Positions 1-13,760 of a stretch of 64,000 bases of DNA are shown here, one piece after another (position 1 is the stretch's first letter; each line of letters starts with the position of its first letter). Below the pieces are notes generated by a model that did no database searches, was not told the DNA's origin, and saw nothing but the letters and a program-made list of their open reading frames with translations. Both the position numbers and the translations under genes were made by a program. This DNA is from Paraphysomonas bandaiensis (Eukaryota; Chrysophyceae), in contig CBFFRP010000133.1 of assembly GCA_965644295.1 (NCBI GenBank), positions 248,001-312,000 on the forward strand, read 5' to 3'.

Positions 1-264
1 AAATGCCTGCATAGGCGGATATATACACCACTGTATACAGTGCATATACAGTATAGGTATGCAGGTATACAGTGCATATACAGCAGCAGGGCAGTCCCAG
101 AATCTAATTAGCATAATAGATACGCCTGGACAAACTGCACAGGAATCTACCGTATACCGGTATACCGTACAGCCGTATACTGACATATACTGATGACATG
201 GTTGGTACAGTAGTCCGTGTACTTGTGTGTGTACATTCATCGGGCTACACTTACAACAAGCAAC
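1..264. repeat. Low-complexity GTATAC-rich flank of the satellite
   Basis: This stretch is rich in short palindromic words such as GTATAC, TATACAG and CCGTATACGG-like variants, for example two copies of TATACAGTGCATATACAG at about 32-85. It holds no credible ORF and I see no gene in it. It borders the satellite array, and its last 40 bases contain an inverted fragment of the satellite unit, listed separately. Confidence 0.6.
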
Positions 265-268
265 AACA
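225..268 (-). repeat. Inverted partial satellite unit at the array edge
   Basis: The bases CATCGGGCTACAC followed by ACAACAAGCAACAACAAG are, on the minus strand, the unit segment that reads TTGTTGTTG...GTGTAGCCCGATG in the array. The copy is partial and diverged, with a shortened spacer between the TTGTTG tract and GTGTAGCCC. It lies directly against the first forward unit, so the array edge is a head-to-head junction. Confidence 0.65.
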
Positions 269-3200
269 AGCGTATGTCTGACTCATAATTGATGTCATTC
301 TATTTGTTGAGGGCTCCATGATTGGTAGTGTATGTGTATATTTGTTGTTGTTTGCATGTGTGTATGTGTAGCCCGATGATTATTATAACAAGCGTATGTC
401 TGACTCATAATTGATGTCATTCTATTTGTTGAGGGCTCCATGATTGGTAGTGTATGTGTATATTTGTTGTTGTTTGCATGTGTGTATGTGTAGCCCGATG
501 ATTATTATAACAAGCGTATGTCTGACTCATAATTGATGTCATTCTATTTGTTGAGGGCTCCATGATTGGTAGTGTATGTGTATATTTGTTGTTGTTTGCA
601 TGTGTGTATGTGTAGCCCGATGATTATTATAACAAGCGTATGTCTGACTCATAATTGATGTCATTCTATTTGTTGAGGGCTCCATGATTGGTAGTGTATG
701 TGTATATTTGTTGTTGTTTGCATGTGTGTATGTGTAGCCCGATGATTATTATAACAAGCGTATGTCTGACTCATAATTGATGTCATTCTATTTGTTGAGG
801 GCTCCATGATTGGTAGTGTATGTGTATATTTGTTGTTGTTTGCATGTGTGTATGTGTAGCCCGATGATTATTATAACAAGCGTATGTCTGACTCATAATT
901 GATGTCATTCTATTTGTTGAGGGCTCCATGATTGGTAGTGTATGTGTATATTTGTTGTTGTTTGCATGTGTGTATGTGTAGCCCGATGATTATTATAACA
1001 AGCGTATGTCTGACTCATAATTGAAGTCATTCTATTTGTTGAGGGCTCCATGATTGGTAGTGTATGTGTATATTTGTTGTTGTTTGCATGTGTGTATGTG
1101 TAGCCCGATGATTATTATAACAAGCGTATGTCTGACTCATAATTGAAGTCATTCTATTTGTTGAGGGCTCCATGATTGGTAGTGTATGTGTATATTTGTT
1201 GTTGTTTGCATGTGTGTATGTGTAGCCCGATGATTATTATAACAAGCGTATGTCTGACTCATAATTGATGTCATTCTATTTGTTGAGGGCTCCATGATTG
1301 GTAGTGTATGTGTATATTTGTTGTTGTTTGCATGTGTGTATGTGTAGCCCGATGATTATTATAACAAGCGTATGTCTGACTCATAATTGATGTCATTCTA
1401 TTTGTTGAGGGCTCCATGATTGGTAGTGTATGTGTATATTTGTTGTTGTTTGCATGTGTGTATGTGTAGCCCGATGATTATTATAACAAGCGTATGTCTG
1501 ACTCATAATTGATGTCATTCTATTTGTTGAGGGCTCCATGATTGGTAGTGTATGTGTATATTTGTTGTTGTTTGCATGTGTGTATGTGTAGCCCGATGAT
1601 TATTATAACAAGCGTATGTCTGACTCATAATTGATGTCATTCTATTTGTTGAGGGCTCCATGATTGGTAGTGTATGTGTATATTTGTTGTTGTTTGCATG
1701 TGTGTATGTGTAGCCCGATGATTATTATAACAAGCGTATGTCTGACTCATAATTGATGTCATTCTATTTGTTGAGGGCTCCATGATTGGTAGTGTATGTG
1801 TATATTTGTTGTTGTTTGCATGTGTGTATGTGTAGCCCGATGATTATTATAACAAGCGTATGTCTGACTCATAATTGATGTCATTCTATTTGTTGAGGGC
1901 TCCATGATTGGTAGTGTATGTGTATATTTGTTGTTGTTTGCATGTGTGTATGTGTAGCCCGATGATTATTATAACAAGCGTATGTCTGACTCATAATTGA
2001 TGTCATTCTATTTGTTGAGGGCTCCATGATTGGTAGTGTATGTGTATATTTGTTGTTGTTTGCATGTGTGTATGTGTAGCCCGATGATTATTATAACAAG
2101 CGTATGTCTGACTCATAATTGATGTCATTCTATTTGTTGAGGGCTCCATGATTGGTAGTGTATGTGTATATTTGTTGTTGTTTGCATGTGTGTATGTGTA
2201 GCCCGATGATTATTATAACAAGTGTATGTTTGGTTCATTGTATGTGTAGCCCGATGATTATTATAACAAGCGTATGTCTGACTCATAATTGATGTCATTC
2301 TATTTGTTGAGGGCTCCATGATTGGTAGTGTATGTGTATATTTGTTGTTGTTTGCATGTGTGTATGTGTAGCCCGATGATTATTATAACAAGCGTATGTC
2401 TGACTCATAATTGATGTCATTCTATTTGTTGAGGGCTCCATGATTGGTAGTGTATGTGTATATTTGTTGTTGTTTGCATGTGTGTATGTGTAGCCCGATG
2501 ATTATTATAACAAGCGTATGTCTGACTCATAATTGATGTCATTCTATTTGTTGAGGGCTCCATGATTGGTAGTGTATGTGTATATTTGTTGTTGTTTGCA
2601 TGTGTGTATGTGTAGCCCGATGATTATTATAACAAGCGTATGTCTGACTCATAATTGATGTCATTCTATTTGTTGAGGGCTCCATGATTGGTAGTGTATG
2701 TGTATATTTGTTGTTGTTTGCATGTGTGTATGTGTAGCCCGATGATTATTATAACAAGCGTATGTCTGACTCATAATTGATGTCATTCTATTTGTTGAGG
2801 GCTCCATGATTGGTAGTGTATGTGTATATTTGTTGTTGTTTGCATGTGTGTATGTGTAGCCCGATGATTATTATAACAAGCGTATGTCTGACTCATAATT
2901 GATGTCATTCTATTTGTTGAGGGCTCCATGATTGGTAGTGTATGTGTATATTTGTTGTTGTTTGCATGTGTGTATGTGTAGCCCGATGATTATTATAACA
3001 AGCGTATGTCTGACTCATAATTGATGTCATTCTATTTGTTGAGGGCTCCATGATTGGTAGTGTATGTGTATATTTGTTGTTGTTTGCATGTGTGTATGTG
3101 TAGCCCGATGATTATTATAACAAGCGTATGTCTGACTCATAATTGATGTCATTCTATTTGTTGAGGGCTCCATGATTGGTAGTGTATGTGTATATTTGTT

Positions 3201-6200
3201 GTTGTTTGCATGTGTGTATGTGTAGCCCGATGATTATTATAACAAGCGTATGTCTGACTCATAATTGATGTCATTCTATTTGTTGAGGGCTCCATGATTG
3301 GTAGTGTATGTGTATATTTGTTGTTGTTTGCATGTGTGTATGTGTAGCCCGATGATTATTATAACAAGCGTATGTCTGACTCATAATTGATGTCATTCTA
3401 TTTGTTGAGGGCTCCATGATTGGTAGTGTATGTGTATATTTGTTGTTGTTTGCATGTGTGTATGTGTAGCCCGATGATTATTATAACAAGCGTATGTCTG
3501 ACTCATAATTGATGTCATTCTATTTGTTGAGGGCTCCATGATTGGTAGTGTATGTGTATATTTGTTGTTGTTTGCATGTGTGTATGTGTAGCCCGATGAT
3601 TATTATAACAAGCGTATGTCTGACTCATAATTGATGTCATTCTATTTGTTGAGGGCTCCATGATTGGTAGTGTATGTGTATATTTGTTGTTGTTTGCATG
3701 TGTGTATGTGTAGCCCGATGATTATTATAACAAGCGTATGTCTGACTCATAATTGATGTCATTCTATTTGTTGAGGGCTCCATGATTGGTAGTGTATGTG
3801 TATATTTGTTGTTGTTTGCATGTGTGTATGTGTAGCCCGATGATTATTATAACAAGCGTATGTCTGACTCATAATTGATGTCATTCTATTTGTTGAGGGC
3901 TCCATGATTGGTAGTGTATGTGTATATTTGTTGTTGTTTGCATGTGTGTATGTGTAGCCCGATGATTATTATAACAAGCGTATGTCTGACTCATAATTGA
4001 TGTCATTCTATTTGTTGAGGGCTCCATGATTGGTAGTGTATGTGTATATTTGTTGTTGTTTGCATGTGTGTATGTGTAGCCCGATGATTATTATAACAAG
4101 CGTATGTCTGACTCATAATTGATGTCATTCTATTTGTTGAGGGCTCCATGATTGGTAGTGTGTTTATTTGTTGTTGTTTGCATGTGTGTATGTGTCGATG
4201 ATTATTATAACAAGCGTATGTCTGACTCATAATTGATGTCATTCTATTTGTTGAGGGCTCCATGATTGGTAGTGTATGTGTATATTTGTTGTTGTTTGCA
4301 TGTGTGTATGTGTAGCCCGATGATTATTATAACAAGCGTATGTCTGACTCATAATTGATGTCATTCTATTTGTTGAGGGCTCCATGATTGGTAGTGTATG
4401 TGTATATTTGTTGTTGTTTGCATGTGTGTATGTGTAGCCCGATGATTATTATAACAAGCGTATGTCTGACTCATAATTGATGTCATTCTATTTGTTGAGG
4501 GCTCCATGATTGGTAGTGTATGTGTATATTTGTTGTTGTTTGCATGTGTGTATGTGTAGCCCGATGATTATTATAACAAGCGTATGTCTGACTCATAATT
4601 GATGTCATTCTATTTGTTGAGGGCTCCATGATTGGTAGTGTATGTGTATATTTGTTGTTGTTTGCATGTGTGTATGTGTAGCCCGATGATTATTATAACA
4701 AGCGTATGTCTGACTCATAATTGATGTCATTCTATTTGTTGAGGGCTCCATGATTGGTAGTGTATGTGTATATTTGTTGTTGTTTGCATGTGTGTATGTG
4801 TAGCCCGATGATTATTATAACAAGCGTATGTCTGACTCATAATTGATGTCATTCTATTTGTTGAGGGCTCCATGATTGGTAGTGTATGTGTATATTTGTT
4901 GTTGTTTGCATGTGTGTATGTGTAGCCCGATGATTATTATAACAAGCGTATGTCTGACTCATAATTGATGTCATTCTATTTGTTGAGGGCTCCATGATTG
5001 GTAGTGTATGTGTATATTTGTTGTTGTTTGCATGTGTGTATGTGTAGCCCGATGATTATTATAACAAGCGTATGTCTGACTCATAATTGATGTCATTCTA
5101 TTTGTTGAGGGCTCCATGATTGGTAGTGTATGTGTATATTTGTTGTTGTTTGCATGTGTGTATGTGTAGCCCGATGATTATTATAACAAGCGTATGTCTG
5201 ACTCATAATTGATGTCATTCTATTTGTTGAGGGCTCCATGATTGGTAGTGTATGTGTATATTTGTTGTTGTTTGCATGTGTGTATGTGTAGCCCGATGAT
5301 TATTATAACAAGCGTATGTCTGACTCATAATTGATGTCATTCTATTTGTTGAGGGCTCCATGATTGGTAGTGTATGTGTATATTTGTTGTTGTTTGCATG
5401 TGTGTATGTGTAGCCCGATGATTATTATAACAAGCGTATGTCTGACTCATAATTGATGTCATTCTATTTGTTGAGGGCTCCATGATTGGTAGTGTATGTG
5501 TATATTTGTTGTTGTTTGCATGTGTGTATGTGTAGCCCGATGATTATTATAACAAGCGTATGTCTGACTCATAATTGATGTCATTCTATTTGTTGAGGGC
5601 TCCATGATTGGTAGTGTATGTGTATATTTGTTGTTGTTTGCATGTGTGTATGTGTAGCCCGATGATTATTATAACAAGCGTATGTCTGACTCATAATTGA
5701 TGTCATTCTATTTGTTGAGGGCTCCATGATTGGTAGTGTATGTGTATATTTGTTGTTGTTTGCATGTGTGTATGTGTAGCCCGATGATTATTATAACAAG
5801 CGTATGTCTGACTCATAATTGATGTCATTCTATTTGTTGAGGGCTCCATGATTGGTAGTGTATGTGTATATTTGTTGTTGTTTGCATGTGTGTATGTGTA
5901 GCCCGATGATTATTATAACAAGCGTATGTCTGACTCATAATTGATGTCATTCTATTTGTTGAGGGCTCCATGATTGGTAGTGTATGTGTATATTTGTTGT
6001 TGTTTGCATGTGTGTATGTGTAGCCCGATGATTATTATAACAAGCGTATGTCTGACTCATAATTGATGTCATTCTATTTGTTGAGGGCTCCATGATTGGT
6101 AGTGTATGTGTATATTTGTTGTTGTTTGCATGTGTGTATGTGTAGCCCGATGATTATTATAACAAGCGTATGTCTGACTCATAATTGATGTCATTCTATT

Positions 6201-7655
6201 TGTTGAGGGCTCCATGATTGGTAGTGTATGTGTATATTTGTTGTTGTTTGCATGTGTGTATGTGTAGCCCGATGATTATTATAACAAGCGTATGTCTGAC
6301 TCATAATTGATGTCATTCTATTTGTTGAGGGCTCCATGATTGGTAGTGTATGTGTATATTTGTTGTTGTTTGCATGTGTGTATGTGTAGCCCGATGATTA
6401 TTATAACAAGCGTATGTCTGACTCATAATTGATGTCATTCTATTTGTTGAGGGCTCCATGATTGGTAGTGTATGTGTATATTTGTTGTTGTTTGCATGTG
6501 TGTATGTGTAGCCCGATGATTATTATAACAAGCGTATGTCTGACTCATAATTGATGTCATTCTATTTGTTGAGGGCTCCATGATTGGTAGTGTATGTGTA
6601 TATTTGTTGTTGTTTGCATGTGTGTATGTGTAGCCCGATGATTATTATAACAAGCGTATGTCTGACTCATAATTGATGTCATTCTATTTGTTGAGGGCTC
6701 CATGATTGGTAGTGTATGTGTATATTTGTTGTTGTTTGCATGTGTGTATGTGTAGCCCGATGATTATTATAACAAGCGTATGTCTGACTCATAATTGATG
6801 TCATTCTATTTGTTGAGGGCTCCATGATTGGTAGTGTATGTGTATATTTGTTGTTGTTTGCATGTGTGTATGTGTAGCCCGATGATTATTATAACAAGCG
6901 TATGTCTGACTCATAATTGATGTCATTCTATTTGTTGAGGGCTCCATGATTGGTAGTGTATGTGTATATTTGTTGTTGTTTGCATGTGTGTATGTGTAGC
7001 CCGATGATTATTATAACAAGCGTATGTCTGACTCATAATTGATGTCATTCTATTTGTTGAGGGCTCCATGATTGGTAGTGTATGTGTATATTTGTTGTTG
7101 TTTGCATGTGTGTATGTGTAGCCCGATGATTATTATAACAAGCGTATGTCTGACTCATAATTGATGTCATTCTATTTGTTGAGGGCTCCATGATTGGTAG
7201 TGTATGTGTATATTTGTTGTTGTTTGCATGTGTGTATGTGTAGCCCGATGATTATTATAACAAGCGTATGTCTGACTCATAATTGATGTCATTCTATATG
7301 TTGAGGGCTCCATGATTGGTAGTGTATGTGTATATTTGTTGTTGTTTGCATGTGTGTATGTGTAGCCCGATGATTATTATAACAAGCGTATGTCTGACTC
7401 ATAATTGATGTCATTCTATTTGTTGAGGGCTCCATGATTGGTAGTGTATGTGTATATTTGTTGTTGTTTGCATGTGTGTATGTGTAGCCCGATGATTATT
7501 ATAACAAGCGTATGTCTGACTCATAATTGATGTCATTCTATTTGTTGAGGGCTCCATGATTGGTAGTGTATGTGTATATTTGTTGTTGTTTGCATGTGTG
7601 TATGTGTAGCCCGATGATTATTATAACAAGCGTATGTCTGACTCATAATTGATGT
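265..7655. repeat. 122-bp tandem satellite array, about 60 units
   Basis: The marker TAGCCCGATG recurs at 369, 491, 613 and so on with an exact 122-bp period up to 7607. Most units look identical. Exceptions are a 48-bp remnant unit (markers 2199 to 2247), a 114-bp unit near 4141-4199 with two separate 4-bp deletions, two neighbouring units sharing TTGAAGTC instead of TTGATGTC (near 1024 and 1146), and one TCTATATG variant near 7296. The array ends abruptly inside a unit at about 7655. ORFs of 64-86 aa on the minus strand here are only the translated repeat. No direct-repeat/spacer alternation exists, so it is not a CRISPR array. Confidence 0.98.
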
Positions 7656-8202
7656 ATGGCTATGCTATGCTTCTAGTCTATTATTCTTGTACAAATACTC
7701 TACGTATCCTCTGTACTCTTTTTTAAGGTGTTCTTGCACACACACTTACTTCTCTTCCTCTGATTGTGGTACCTAACGGATACACTTATATTACGTCATT
7801 TTCATTACTATGCTTGAATATATATTTCGAAGCAGTTGAATATGCTATCACATTATATATGCTATATGTATCTAGACGATCGTTATGGAGGTTCTCAGTT
7901 TGTTCTTTGTCAACGATCTTTGACATGATATATTACTCTTGCATGCTGAGGCTAAAGTGTATACTAACCCTAAATATGATTAATAAAATGATAACGTGAC
8001 TGTGCACATACATCCATACTACTATGCTAACATATAATGGGTGTGTACCTAACATCAGTAGCTAGATATCGTAAGATGCTATTTATAATTTAGCCAGCCA
8101 ATTAATTGGCAAGATTTACCAATAATAATAATTGAAATTATCACTTTTCAAACCAATTAATTGTTACGCTAGCCTGATTGGTAGTGTAGCTCCTTTTTTA
8201 CT
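7656..8202. other. AT-rich intergenic stretch, no gene seen
   Basis: Between the satellite and the first X-element fragment there is AT-rich sequence. A 77-codon ORF at 7766-7999 on the plus strand has no recognisable domain and random-looking composition, so I do not call it. Confidence 0.5.
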
Positions 8203-8313
8203 ACGTTTGCTTTGAGTGATAGAGCGAAAGCGGTTGGACCTTGTTGCTTGTGGTGACGTACAAGCAGCTTTCGTAGCGTGAAATAGTAGGATATAAGAGT
8301 TAAGCATTTATAA
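8203..8313 (-). repeat. Element X, truncated inverted copy
   Basis: This carries the X-family core seen elsewhere (GCTTTGAGTGATAGAGCGAA, then a GTGACGTACAAGCAGCTTTC-like segment and AAATAGTAGGA). It is in minus orientation and only about 110 bp long. It faces the near full-length plus copy that starts at 8371, so the two form a loose inverted pair, an arrangement also seen at 36055-36800. Confidence 0.75.
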
Positions 8314-8370
8314 TTTATATGTAGTCTAATTTATAATTGACTACATATATGGTATACGCACTACATATAT

Positions 8371-8880
8371 TGAAAGTCTTATTATTAGCAATAGGCTAGA
8401 CCAACTTAGTAGCTAGATGAATGCTAGGCAAACTAGTTAGACCTCTACCTGTAACTAATCAGTACACACATTTTTTATCCTATTATTTAACGCTACGGAA
8501 GCTGCTTGTGCGTCGCTGCAAGCACCAAGGTGCGACCACTTCCGCTCTGAGCTCTTTATGTGAACATCCCGGATGCTTGACTTCAGCAGGCAGCCCAATA
8601 CCCCGGTTACCCTTCAGGTGGGCCCTGTCCCGGATGCCCTTGAGATGGGCCCATTCCCAGATGCCTGTTTATTCGTCAGGGCCCAAAGACGTCTACACAA
8701 GTGACACTTATTGGTGTCCCTTGTACCACACAAGCATTCGGCTACTGTATACGAGTGGGCAGAAGAATATCTGCTGACTATGTTTGCGGCTCACGTTAGT
8801 TTCCCAGAGAGAATCTCTCCGGTACTTATCCCCCAGACCCCAGAACACCACGAAAAGGTGCGAGTCCGACTTTGTTGAGG
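8371..8880 (+). mobile_element. Element X, near full-length copy
   Basis: This copy of about 510 bp runs from a CTTATTATTAGCAATAGG end, through CTATTTAACGCTACGGAAGC and the repeated CCGGATGC words, to a GGTGCGAGTCCGACTTTG end with TTGAGG at 8880. The same order of motifs recurs near 28.8-29.9, 36.1-36.8, 48.5-48.8 and 57.1-57.6 kb. It has no coding capacity of its own: a 118-codon ORF at 8421-8777 lies wholly inside it. It behaves like a non-autonomous dispersed transposable element. Its superfamily is unknown, because I did not see clear terminal inverted repeats. Confidence 0.8.
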
Positions 8881-9232
8881 GAACGCACTACATCCGTACC
8901 ATATCTAATATCTACAGATCTATGGTCATTTTCTAACCCTAATTGTTACTCAAGTCTGGTGTATATAATATTTTATTTCATACACGATGAATATGTTAAA
9001 ACTTCACTACAGTAAACTTTGTACTGCCAAAAACGATACTGCACGGAACGCAAGCATCTATATACTATATACTACATAGACCTACGGAGCTAGATTGCGT
9101 TTAATGACAGGCATATCTCAAAGCCTTCATACTCAATTCAGGAAACATCAATTCTAAAGAGCTCAAGCATGTTTAATTGATTTTTATGTTGTTCAAAAGA
9201 AGATTTCAACGGTTATCTCACGAGAAGCTTGA
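8881..9232. other. Intergenic, 3' side of adenosine kinase
   Basis: This AT-rich stretch lies downstream of the minus-strand adenosine kinase stop codon. I see no ORF, repeat or RNA gene in it. Confidence 0.5.
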
Positions 9233-10400
<1,168 letters not shown>

Positions 10401-10881
10401 ATTGTTAAAGCTGGGATTGATAATCAAGCACGAATTGAAACAACAATAAAGTTAGCGTCAAGCAAACCGAACAACAAGATTGTGTGAGTTGACTGCTATG
10501 ATTCTTTGCAATGTATGAAATGTGTGGACACGAGACACTCCGGGTTTTTCACACAGTATATCAGAAATGGGAAAAAACTGAAAAACCCGAAGAAATGTGC
10601 ATATTAAAACCTCAATTTTTTGGAATTCTGGAATTGTGTAAATTATTTTTAGACTTCGGAGGATAGTTTTTTGCTTCGAAATATATACGTCAGTATACAA
10701 TCCGTATAAGAGTTTATGGTAGGATATGTATATAGAGGATACATGTATGTAGATACGCATTCTTAACAAAAAACAAATCCTACCTTTTTGGGTTTCGTAA
10801 AAGGTAGGATTTTTCAGAGTTTTTTTTGTTAAGAACGGCTGTAAGGATATATAATACTAGTATAGATACATACAGTACGTA
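10401..10881. other. Intergenic, upstream of adenosine kinase
   Basis: This holds the presumed promoter of the minus-strand adenosine kinase and AT-rich sequence. A hairpin-like TACCTTTT...AAAAGGTA pair lies near 10780-10806. Short ORFs at 10458-10769 and 10780-10971 have no recognisable features and are not called. Confidence 0.45.
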
Positions 10882-13445
10882 GGAAGTCGGTGCACGATTA
10901 CCGCCGCTTTGTTTTTTTGAGCTCACGATTACCGCCGCTTTTCGAACTGAAATCACTTCAAAATAGTTCATTTTTTTTGTTTTAAGTAGTTTGATCTGCT
11001 CTCAGCTCCCGCCATAAGCATCTCTATCATATGAAACTATACACATACGTTAAACTGATTGCTATTGACTACATGATGTCTTCTATTTGAAATTTCATGC
11101 TAGTTTGCATTAGTTAGAGAATGCTAAAGCAATCCAATCAGAAATCTACGAATAATACTGCAAACAGCGGAATGCGACTGAATCCATAGAGCCACACTCT
11201 AATTACTGGAGAAGTACTTGAAGCTGTCTCTAGCAGCACCCTGCCAGCATGCGTACACCAGAAACGGGCTATAAATACGGTGTTGAAGCACTTGACTGTG
11301 CTGGACAGCACTGACAATAGAGGACCCATAATGCCGTCCATGGCCAGAGAGAGGGCTCTTGTTGAAGCTATAGGTTGGTGTCCTTATGTGGAACGTCCCA
11401 CTGTGCATCGAAAGTACACAATTGAAGAATGTAAAGTGCGTATATTAATCTTAATAAATGCATGCGTTTTATGGGTGTATATCAGGCCCCCTTGCTTAAG
11501 GGAGTAGCACCTCATCAACCCAAGAAAGCATCTGCAAAGTTTATAGTGTGTTTCTGCGCACCCAGCGCGATGATAAGTCTACTCTCCGTACTCGCCTGGC
11601 ACTAGTGAAATCAGGAAGCTGAAAAGGTAGTTCATAAGGTAGTTCAAAAGGCAGTTCATAAAAAAGTGTGGACTGTGAAAGTTCAAAAGGTAGTTCATGC
11701 AACAATGAACTTCAGCGAGCTACCTTATGAACTTCTTTTGAACTTCTCCATTTCACTAGTGTGGGGTTTGACAACACTTCGGTTTGAAGGCATTCTGCGC
11801 CGACCCACCAACCGAAGACAGCTGGAGGACACTATTGCGGGTAGGACTGACACACGGGCACTGTGTGCTCTATAACACGGTTGAACGAGTGCGACAATAA
11901 GAGCAGCAGAATAAGAAGTTTGCAGTTGGACTCCAGATGGGCAGGGAGAACGGGTAACAAAGCAAGTAGAAGTAAAGTAGCTGCAGGCCCCACGCTGAAC
12001 GAGCTGGTGACCATATGCCAAAACCGTCAGCAGAGGTGGCACCAGGGATCAATACTACCACAAACGCGTGGTATGTGGCAATACTAGAAGAACCAATGTC
12101 CGCTCACTACAACAATCCCCGAGACAACCATCTATTTTGTTATTCTACTCTCTATTAATGTGTTCATTTCATTTTCTATCACACATTTTCCATTTGTTAT
12201 TGCTTTCACGTTGAGCTGTTATAGCTCTATTACCAAAGCATGTCATTCGAATTTTCGATTATATTAAATAATTACTCTATAGCAATCAATATATAACTAG
12301 CTAGGTATCACCAAATCAGCTACTTAGGCACATGACTGAAGTCCAATGTATTAGAATTATGGTTGTGGTTATTGATAATTGACCCTGCCAATTGCATAAT
12401 CTATCACACTTAAATAGCTAAGCACAAATATGTTCCACTATTGATAGAGAAAAGTCGCAAAAAGTAATCATGATGCATATCTTTACCCTCGTAAAGATAC
12501 CCACCCAGTGACACACCTTTTAACTTTTAACACTCATCTTGGTTGCACCATATCATGCACTCACAACACTTAGTAACCCAAACTTCTTAAGTCTGTTAGA
12601 TTTCTGGTAGAATGCTTAGCACATAAGGTTCACTGCTGGTTCATTATTGAAGAACGATAGCTAAATTCTTCGACACTGATAAGTTCTTCTAAATGAGCCT
12701 CCACAACGCTCTGGAAATATTGAAAATAGAGGAATGATATCGCTGAGTTAATGCCTAGGTGGCATCAAATTCCTCATCCCATTCTAAACGTGAAGTTTAC
12801 TACTTGTATTTAAATTTTTCTCATTGACATTACTCTGATTGGTCCGGGTCCCCAAACTGTGAAAAGTGAATTAGAGACACAAGAAGTGGACATTATTCAT
12901 AAACACTGATATCGTAGATTACCGTTTGACAATGCATACTGTATAAACGACCTAGACTGTTGTCAATACAGCCCAATTTGGTCAGGTCGTGTCAATATTG
13001 CAGGTAATGTACAAATGTGAGTTGAGTTGTGCATCATGCTATAACTATTGATACTCAACGAAATATAAGAATCTGACGACATATTCGAGTCCAGCACCTC
13101 TGAATTAGTCTAACGGTATTATTCCTCCATTAACAATGCAGTGTGCGCAGACATATTCAGCCAAACAATGATTTTGATGTCGATGTGTTGGAAGTCAGGC
13201 GGTTGAAAAGCGGCGGTAATCGTGAGCTCCAAAAAAAAACTGTCAAAAAACGCTTAAGGCACTCATTTGAAACTTAAATAACACAACAATGAGTTCATGA
13301 GAGCACAAAGTCGATTATAGTGACACAAAGTCGAGAGTATGCTTGGCATTCTGAAATAATTTGTATTTCATTTGATGATCTGTGTGTCGAATAATGGACA
13401 TCTGAAAATGACCAAAAAAGCGGCGGCCATCGTGCACCGACTTCC
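10882..13445. mobile_element. 2.56-kb TIR element flanked by TA
   Basis: The left end reads GGAAGTCGGTGCACGAT and the right end is its exact inverse complement, followed by the shared CCGCCGCTTT word. TA dinucleotides flank both ends (10880-10881 and 13446-13447), as expected for a TA target-site duplication of the Tc1/mariner type or a similar MITE. A second inverted pair, GAGCTCACGATTACCGCCGC at 10919 and its complement near 13204-13230, lies inside. The motif CACGATTACCGCCGC is therefore a subterminal repeat. I found no transposase. Several 60-105-codon ORFs at 11138-12087 have no recognisable domain, so the element appears non-autonomous or decayed. Confidence 0.7.
11600..11761. repeat. 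162-bp fold-back repeat
   Basis: The ends CACTAGTGAAAT and ATTTCACTAGTG are inverse complements. The interior is built from repeats of GGTAGTTCATAAG and GTTCAAAAG on the left and their complements (CTTATGAAC, CTTTTGAAC) on the right, so a single strand could fold into a long hairpin. It is nested within the larger TIR element. It has no coding content. Confidence 0.75.
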
Positions 13446-13524
13446 TAGTGCCGTATATAGGTATACATAGAGAGCATTGGCACTCCTAAGATACACGTAG
13501 CGAACCCAGTTAACTGCGTGACAG

Positions 13525-13760
13525 TGGTATGTTCACGCCCTGACATATCATTTGCTGTCTACAGTTGCGCGCTTTCTCTCTAACCCTCCGGCAGGCATCA
13601 TTGAAATGCCGTTCTACAGATTCTTAAGTATCTGAAGGGTACCCGAGACTGTCGCATCACGTACAGAAACCTCGATGAAGATCAAGCCGACATTGCATGA
13701 ATACGCAGATGCTAATTGGGCCAACTGTGATACTGACACTCGCCGTATTCTTCTATGTCA
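13525..13760 (+). pseudogene. Ty1/Copia retrotransposon RNase H relic
   Basis: In broken frames this reads CSRPDISFAVY, then VARFLSNPPAG, then ILKYLKGTRDCRITYRNLDE, then EYADANWANCDTDTRR. These are, in order, the conserved blocks at the end of Copia reverse transcriptase and the start of RNase H. At least three frameshifts and an internal stop separate them, and the catalytic Asp of the YADANW block is retained. It lies directly upstream of an LTR, as expected for the 3' end of a Copia element. The gag, integrase and most of the RT are absent. Confidence 0.85.

Noticed and set aside
2125-4263. Minus-strand ORFs of 64 and 86 codons inside the satellite
   Set aside because: They are translations of the 122-bp unit, opened only where variant units change the frame.
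265-7655. A CRISPR-like or spacer-containing array
   Set aside because: The units are contiguous and near identical over all 122 bp, with no unique spacers, and the genome is eukaryotic.
8421-8777. 118-codon ORF as a gene
   Set aside because: It lies wholly inside element X and is not conserved as an open frame in the other copies.
11725-12087. Overlapping ORFs of 60-105 codons on both strands as a transposase for the TIR element
   Set aside because: No DDE/D pattern, helix-turn-helix or other transposase feature is visible, and composition is similar on both strands.
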